Below are positions 13,769-15,177 of a DNA stretch of 15,177 bases, piece after piece (the stretch's first letter is position 1; every line of letters starts with the position of its first letter). Source of the DNA: Chlamydiota bacterium (lineage in GTDB: Bacteria > Auribacterota > UBA3054 > B51-G9); contig JAUVKG010000022.1 in NCBI GenBank assembly GCA_030596365.1, forward strand, positions 1 through 15,177, read 5' to 3'. The position numbers were made by a program, and so were the translations under genes. Below the pieces are notes generated by a model. That model searched no databases. It worked only from the letters and a program-made list of their open reading frames with translations, and was not told where the DNA came from.

Positions 13769-13787
13769 CACAAGCAAGATGCTTGTG
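13769..13787 (-). repeat. Palindrome just after the aroF stop
   Basis: Perfect 8-bp arms cacaagca/tgcttgtg with a three-base loop, 5 nt beyond the aroF stop. There is no T-run on the minus strand. It is similar to palindromes at the ends of rhaB and the RND gene, so it is probably a repeat family with 3'-end placement. Confidence 0.65.
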
Positions 13788-13792
13788 TTACT

Positions 13793-14812
13793 TTATATAT
13801 CTCTTCCAACCGCTTCGGCGACTTTTTTAGCTTTTTTCATTAAAGAATCGAATTTTGGCGGAGTAAGTGATTGAGAACCGTCAGACCAGGCTTCATGAGG
13901 ATTTGGATGAACTTCGATCATAAGTCCGTCAGCGCCGGCAGCGATAGCAGCGAGAGACATATCTTCAATGTAATCCCAATGTCCGGTAGCATGACTTGGA
14001 TCAACCACAACGGGCAAATGAGTTTCTTTTTTCAGTACAGAGATTGCGCTAAGGTCGAGAGTATTTCTGGTTGAAGTCTCAAAAGTTCTAATACCGCGTT
14101 CGCAAAGAATAACGTTCAAATTTCCCTGAGCCATAATATATTCAGCGGACATAAGCCATTCTTTAATTGAGTTAGCGAGTCCGCGTTTTAAAAGTACAGG
14201 TTTGTTAGACATACCAACAGCTTTAAGCAGATCAAAGTTCTGCATATTCCGTGTGCCGATTTGAATTATATCAGCATATTCAGAAACAAGGTTAACCACG
14301 CTTTCCTTCATGACTTCTGTGTCGATGGGCAAGCCTGTTCTTTTTTTAGCTTCGAGGAGCATTTCCAAACCTTCTTTTTCAAGGCCTTGAAAACTGTAAG
14401 GGGAAGTTCTTGGTTTATATGCTCCACCGCGAAGAATAGTTGCACCTGATTTTTTAATAGCTTCGGCGGTTTCACAAATTTGATCTAAACTTTCAACTGA
14501 GCATGGTCCTGCAATGACCTGAATTTTTTTTCCACCAAAAACAACTCCCGGCACAATTTCAATTTGAGTTTTTTCTTTTTTAAGTTCTTTCCCTGCAAGT
14601 TTATAGGGCTTAAGAATCGGTATGACGTTTTCAACTCCAGGCGAAGTTTCCAAAGCCTGGAGACGTGCTTTACCGCGTTCGTCTCCTATAGCACCTATAA
14701 CGGTTCTTTCGGTACCATAAATGGGGTGAACTTTATAGCCGAAGTTTTCGATTTCTTTTTCGATATTTTCGATATCGCGCTTAGAAGCGCCTTTCTGCAT
14801 TACGATAATCAT
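13793..14812 (-). CDS. aroF: 3-deoxy-7-phosphoheptulonate (DAHP) synthase, type I-beta
   Basis: Condenses phosphoenolpyruvate with erythrose-4-phosphate, the first step of the shikimate pathway to aromatic amino acids. It has 339 residues. An N-terminal ferredoxin-like regulatory domain (about 1-68, starting MIIVMQKGASKRDI) is typical of the Thermotoga-type enzyme and is associated with feedback control by Tyr/Phe. The TIM barrel (about 90-339) carries AGPCSVES (Cys104), RGGAYKPRTSPYSFQG (Lys133, Arg135), LKRG, DPSHATG (His274) and IEVHPNPHEAWSDGSQSL (Glu300, Asp311). Cys104, His274, Glu300 and Asp311 are the expected metal ligands, and all are present. AAGGA seven bases before the ATG supports this start. 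It is on the same strand as, and downstream of, the probable lpxA, but a 226-bp repeat-filled spacer argues against tight coupling. No chorismate mutase domain is fused. Confidence 0.96.
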   Translation of the reverse strand: MIIVMQKGASKRDIENIEKEIENFGYKVHPIYGTERTVIGAIGDERGKARLQALETSPGVENVIPILKPYKLAGKELKKEKTQIEIVPGVVFGGKKIQVIAGPCSVESLDQICETAEAIKKSGATILRGGAYKPRTSPYSFQGLEKEGLEMLLEAKKRTGLPIDTEVMKESVVNLVSEYADIIQIGTRNMQNFDLLKAVGMSNKPVLLKRGLANSIKEWLMSAEYIMAQGNLNVILCERGIRTFETSTRNTLDLSAISVLKKETHLPVVVDPSHATGHWDYIEDMSLAAIAAGADGLMIEVHPNPHEAWSDGSQSLTPPKFDSLMKKAKKVAEAVGRDI

Positions 14813-14819
14813 TATATAT

Positions 14820-14824
14820 TCCTT
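14820..14824 (-). promoter_or_regulatory. Shine-Dalgarno AAGGA for aroF
   Basis: On the minus strand AAGGA is separated by 7 nt from the ATG at 14812, good spacing that fixes the start. Confidence 0.75.
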
Positions 14825-14833
14825 AGTTTAAAT

Positions 14834-14857
14834 AAAAGGTTAAAAGTCAAAGGTCAA
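14834..14857. repeat. Three AAGGTCAA-type octamers upstream of aroF
   Basis: Units aaaaggtt, aaaagtca and aaggtcaa run in 8-nt phase, about 20 bp upstream of the aroF start. It is the same family as 13371-13410. Confidence 0.5.
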
Positions 14858-14871
14858 AGAGCTATCCCGCC

Positions 14872-14891
14872 AAACGGACGAACACGGACAA
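14872..14891. repeat. Two ACGGAC-type decamers
   Basis: Units aaacggacga and acacggacaa form a short third locus of the decamer family, in the same orientation as the other two and again next to a CCANNANT octamer array. Confidence 0.6.
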
Positions 14892-14915
14892 ATATTCCAT
14901 TTCCCACTGCCTACT

Positions 14916-15035
14916 CCACCACTCCACTACTCCACTACTCCATTATTCCATTATTCCATCAATCCATTATTCCATCAATCCATTATTCCATTATTCCATC
15001 AATCCAACATTCCATTATTCCATTATTCCAATTCT
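14916..15035. repeat. Fifteen CCANNANT octamers
   Basis: A 120-bp array of fifteen 8-bp units in unbroken phase. The units are ccaccact, ccactact (twice), then mainly ccattatt and ccatcaat. It ends within 4 bp of the lpxA stop. Long open frames across it on either strand encode only repeated peptides and are not genes. Confidence 0.95.
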
Positions 15036-15038
15036 TCC

Positions 15039-15177
15039 TCAGTCTCTTCTTCCTTTTGCAACTCCTTGTGAAAGAACTCCTCGTTCGGAATTTTCAACAA
15101 AAGAGACAAACTCAGCAACTTCGGGTGTTTGTTCAAGTTCGGTTTTAATTTTTTCGACAGCATTTTTTACGTTCAAA
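15039..15177 (-). CDS. lpxA: Probable LpxA C-terminus (UDP-GlcNAc acyltransferase), partial
   Basis: The minus strand is open from the right edge to a TGA at 15039-15041 and encodes 45 residues: NAVEKIKTELEQTPEVAEFVSFVENSERGVL and a short basic tail. The pattern E-x-x-x-F-x-x-F-x-x-x-S-x-RG-hydrophobic is the characteristic C-terminal helical end of LpxA, which starts lipid A synthesis by acylating UDP-GlcNAc. Only about one sixth of the protein is present, and the left-handed beta-helix that would prove the call lies outside the window. The SQGVAKGRRD extension after the RG motif is somewhat longer than usual. If right, it confirms a lipopolysaccharide-bearing outer membrane. The alternative is another protein with a similar helical end. 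Confidence 0.6.
   Translation of the reverse strand, partial: LNVKNAVEKIKTELEQTPEVAEFVSFVENSERGVLSQGVAKGRRD

Noticed and set aside
13656..15035. CRISPR-like appearance of short repeated units
   Set aside because: Units are 8 bp, directly adjacent and without spacers; there are no cas genes.
14564..15148. 194-codon plus-strand open frame
   Set aside because: It runs antisense through aroF, then the octamer array (giving repeated SIIP peptides), then antisense to lpxA. No codon bias of its own.

Overview
This is an AT-rich bacterial chromosome segment with ordinary housekeeping and catabolic genes separated by unusually repeat-dense intergenic DNA. The host is almost certainly Gram-negative. 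Evidence: an RND efflux permease, two lipobox lipoproteins, a PEP-CTERM (exosortase) sorting signal on an exported protein, and what looks like the C-terminus of LpxA (lipid A synthesis) at the right edge. PEP-CTERM, a type I-beta DAHP synthase, a rhamnulose-phosphate aldolase/dehydrogenase fusion and heavy loads of short palindromes would suit a Lentisphaerota/Kiritimatiellota-type member of the PVC group. That assignment is a low-confidence guess, since no rRNA or marker gene is present.

Layout. 1-1486: C-terminal half of an RND efflux permease (+). 1487-1703: three hairpins. 1704-2090: small conserved cytosolic protein (+). Convergent to it, 2302-3234: a lipoprotein MsrB-MsrA methionine sulfoxide reductase (-), and 3381-4478: an exported Asp-box beta-propeller with a PEP-CTERM tail (-). 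4479-4978: 500 bp of non-coding DNA with a decamer array, an octamer array, a hairpin element, a promoter and a 91-bp two-hairpin element. 4979-8468: L-rhamnose catabolism (+), an aldolase/dehydrogenase fusion then rhamnulokinase; the isomerase and transporter are not here. 8606-9043: small membrane protein whose stop lies in a palindromic repeat. 9233-11689: 818-residue lipoprotein with carboxypeptidase-regulatory-like beta-sandwich repeats. 11808-12325: type II toxin-antitoxin pair (-). 12402-13364: HSL-family alpha/beta hydrolase (-). 13793-14812: DAHP synthase (-). 15039-15177: probable lpxA 3' end (-).

How the genes work together. RhaB phosphorylates L-rhamnulose; the fusion protein then cleaves rhamnulose-1-phosphate to DHAP plus L-lactaldehyde and probably oxidises the aldehyde. 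MsrBA repairs oxidised methionines on the outside of the inner membrane. The other genes look like independent chromosomal loci.

What stands out. The non-coding DNA is built from several families of degenerate short-period arrays: 10-mers around ACGGAC, 8-mers around CCATTATT, 8-mers around AAGGTTNN and 9-mers around ATTAGNNCA. They are mixed with palindromic elements. Three loci, each directly upstream of a minus-strand gene, carry the ACGGAC and CCATTATT modules in the same order and orientation. The toxin-antitoxin promoter is also notable: near-consensus -35 and -10 boxes are separated by a 17-bp spacer containing a run of 12 A, with a palindromic operator touching the -10. I saw no CRISPR array, transposase, integrase, tRNA or rRNA.
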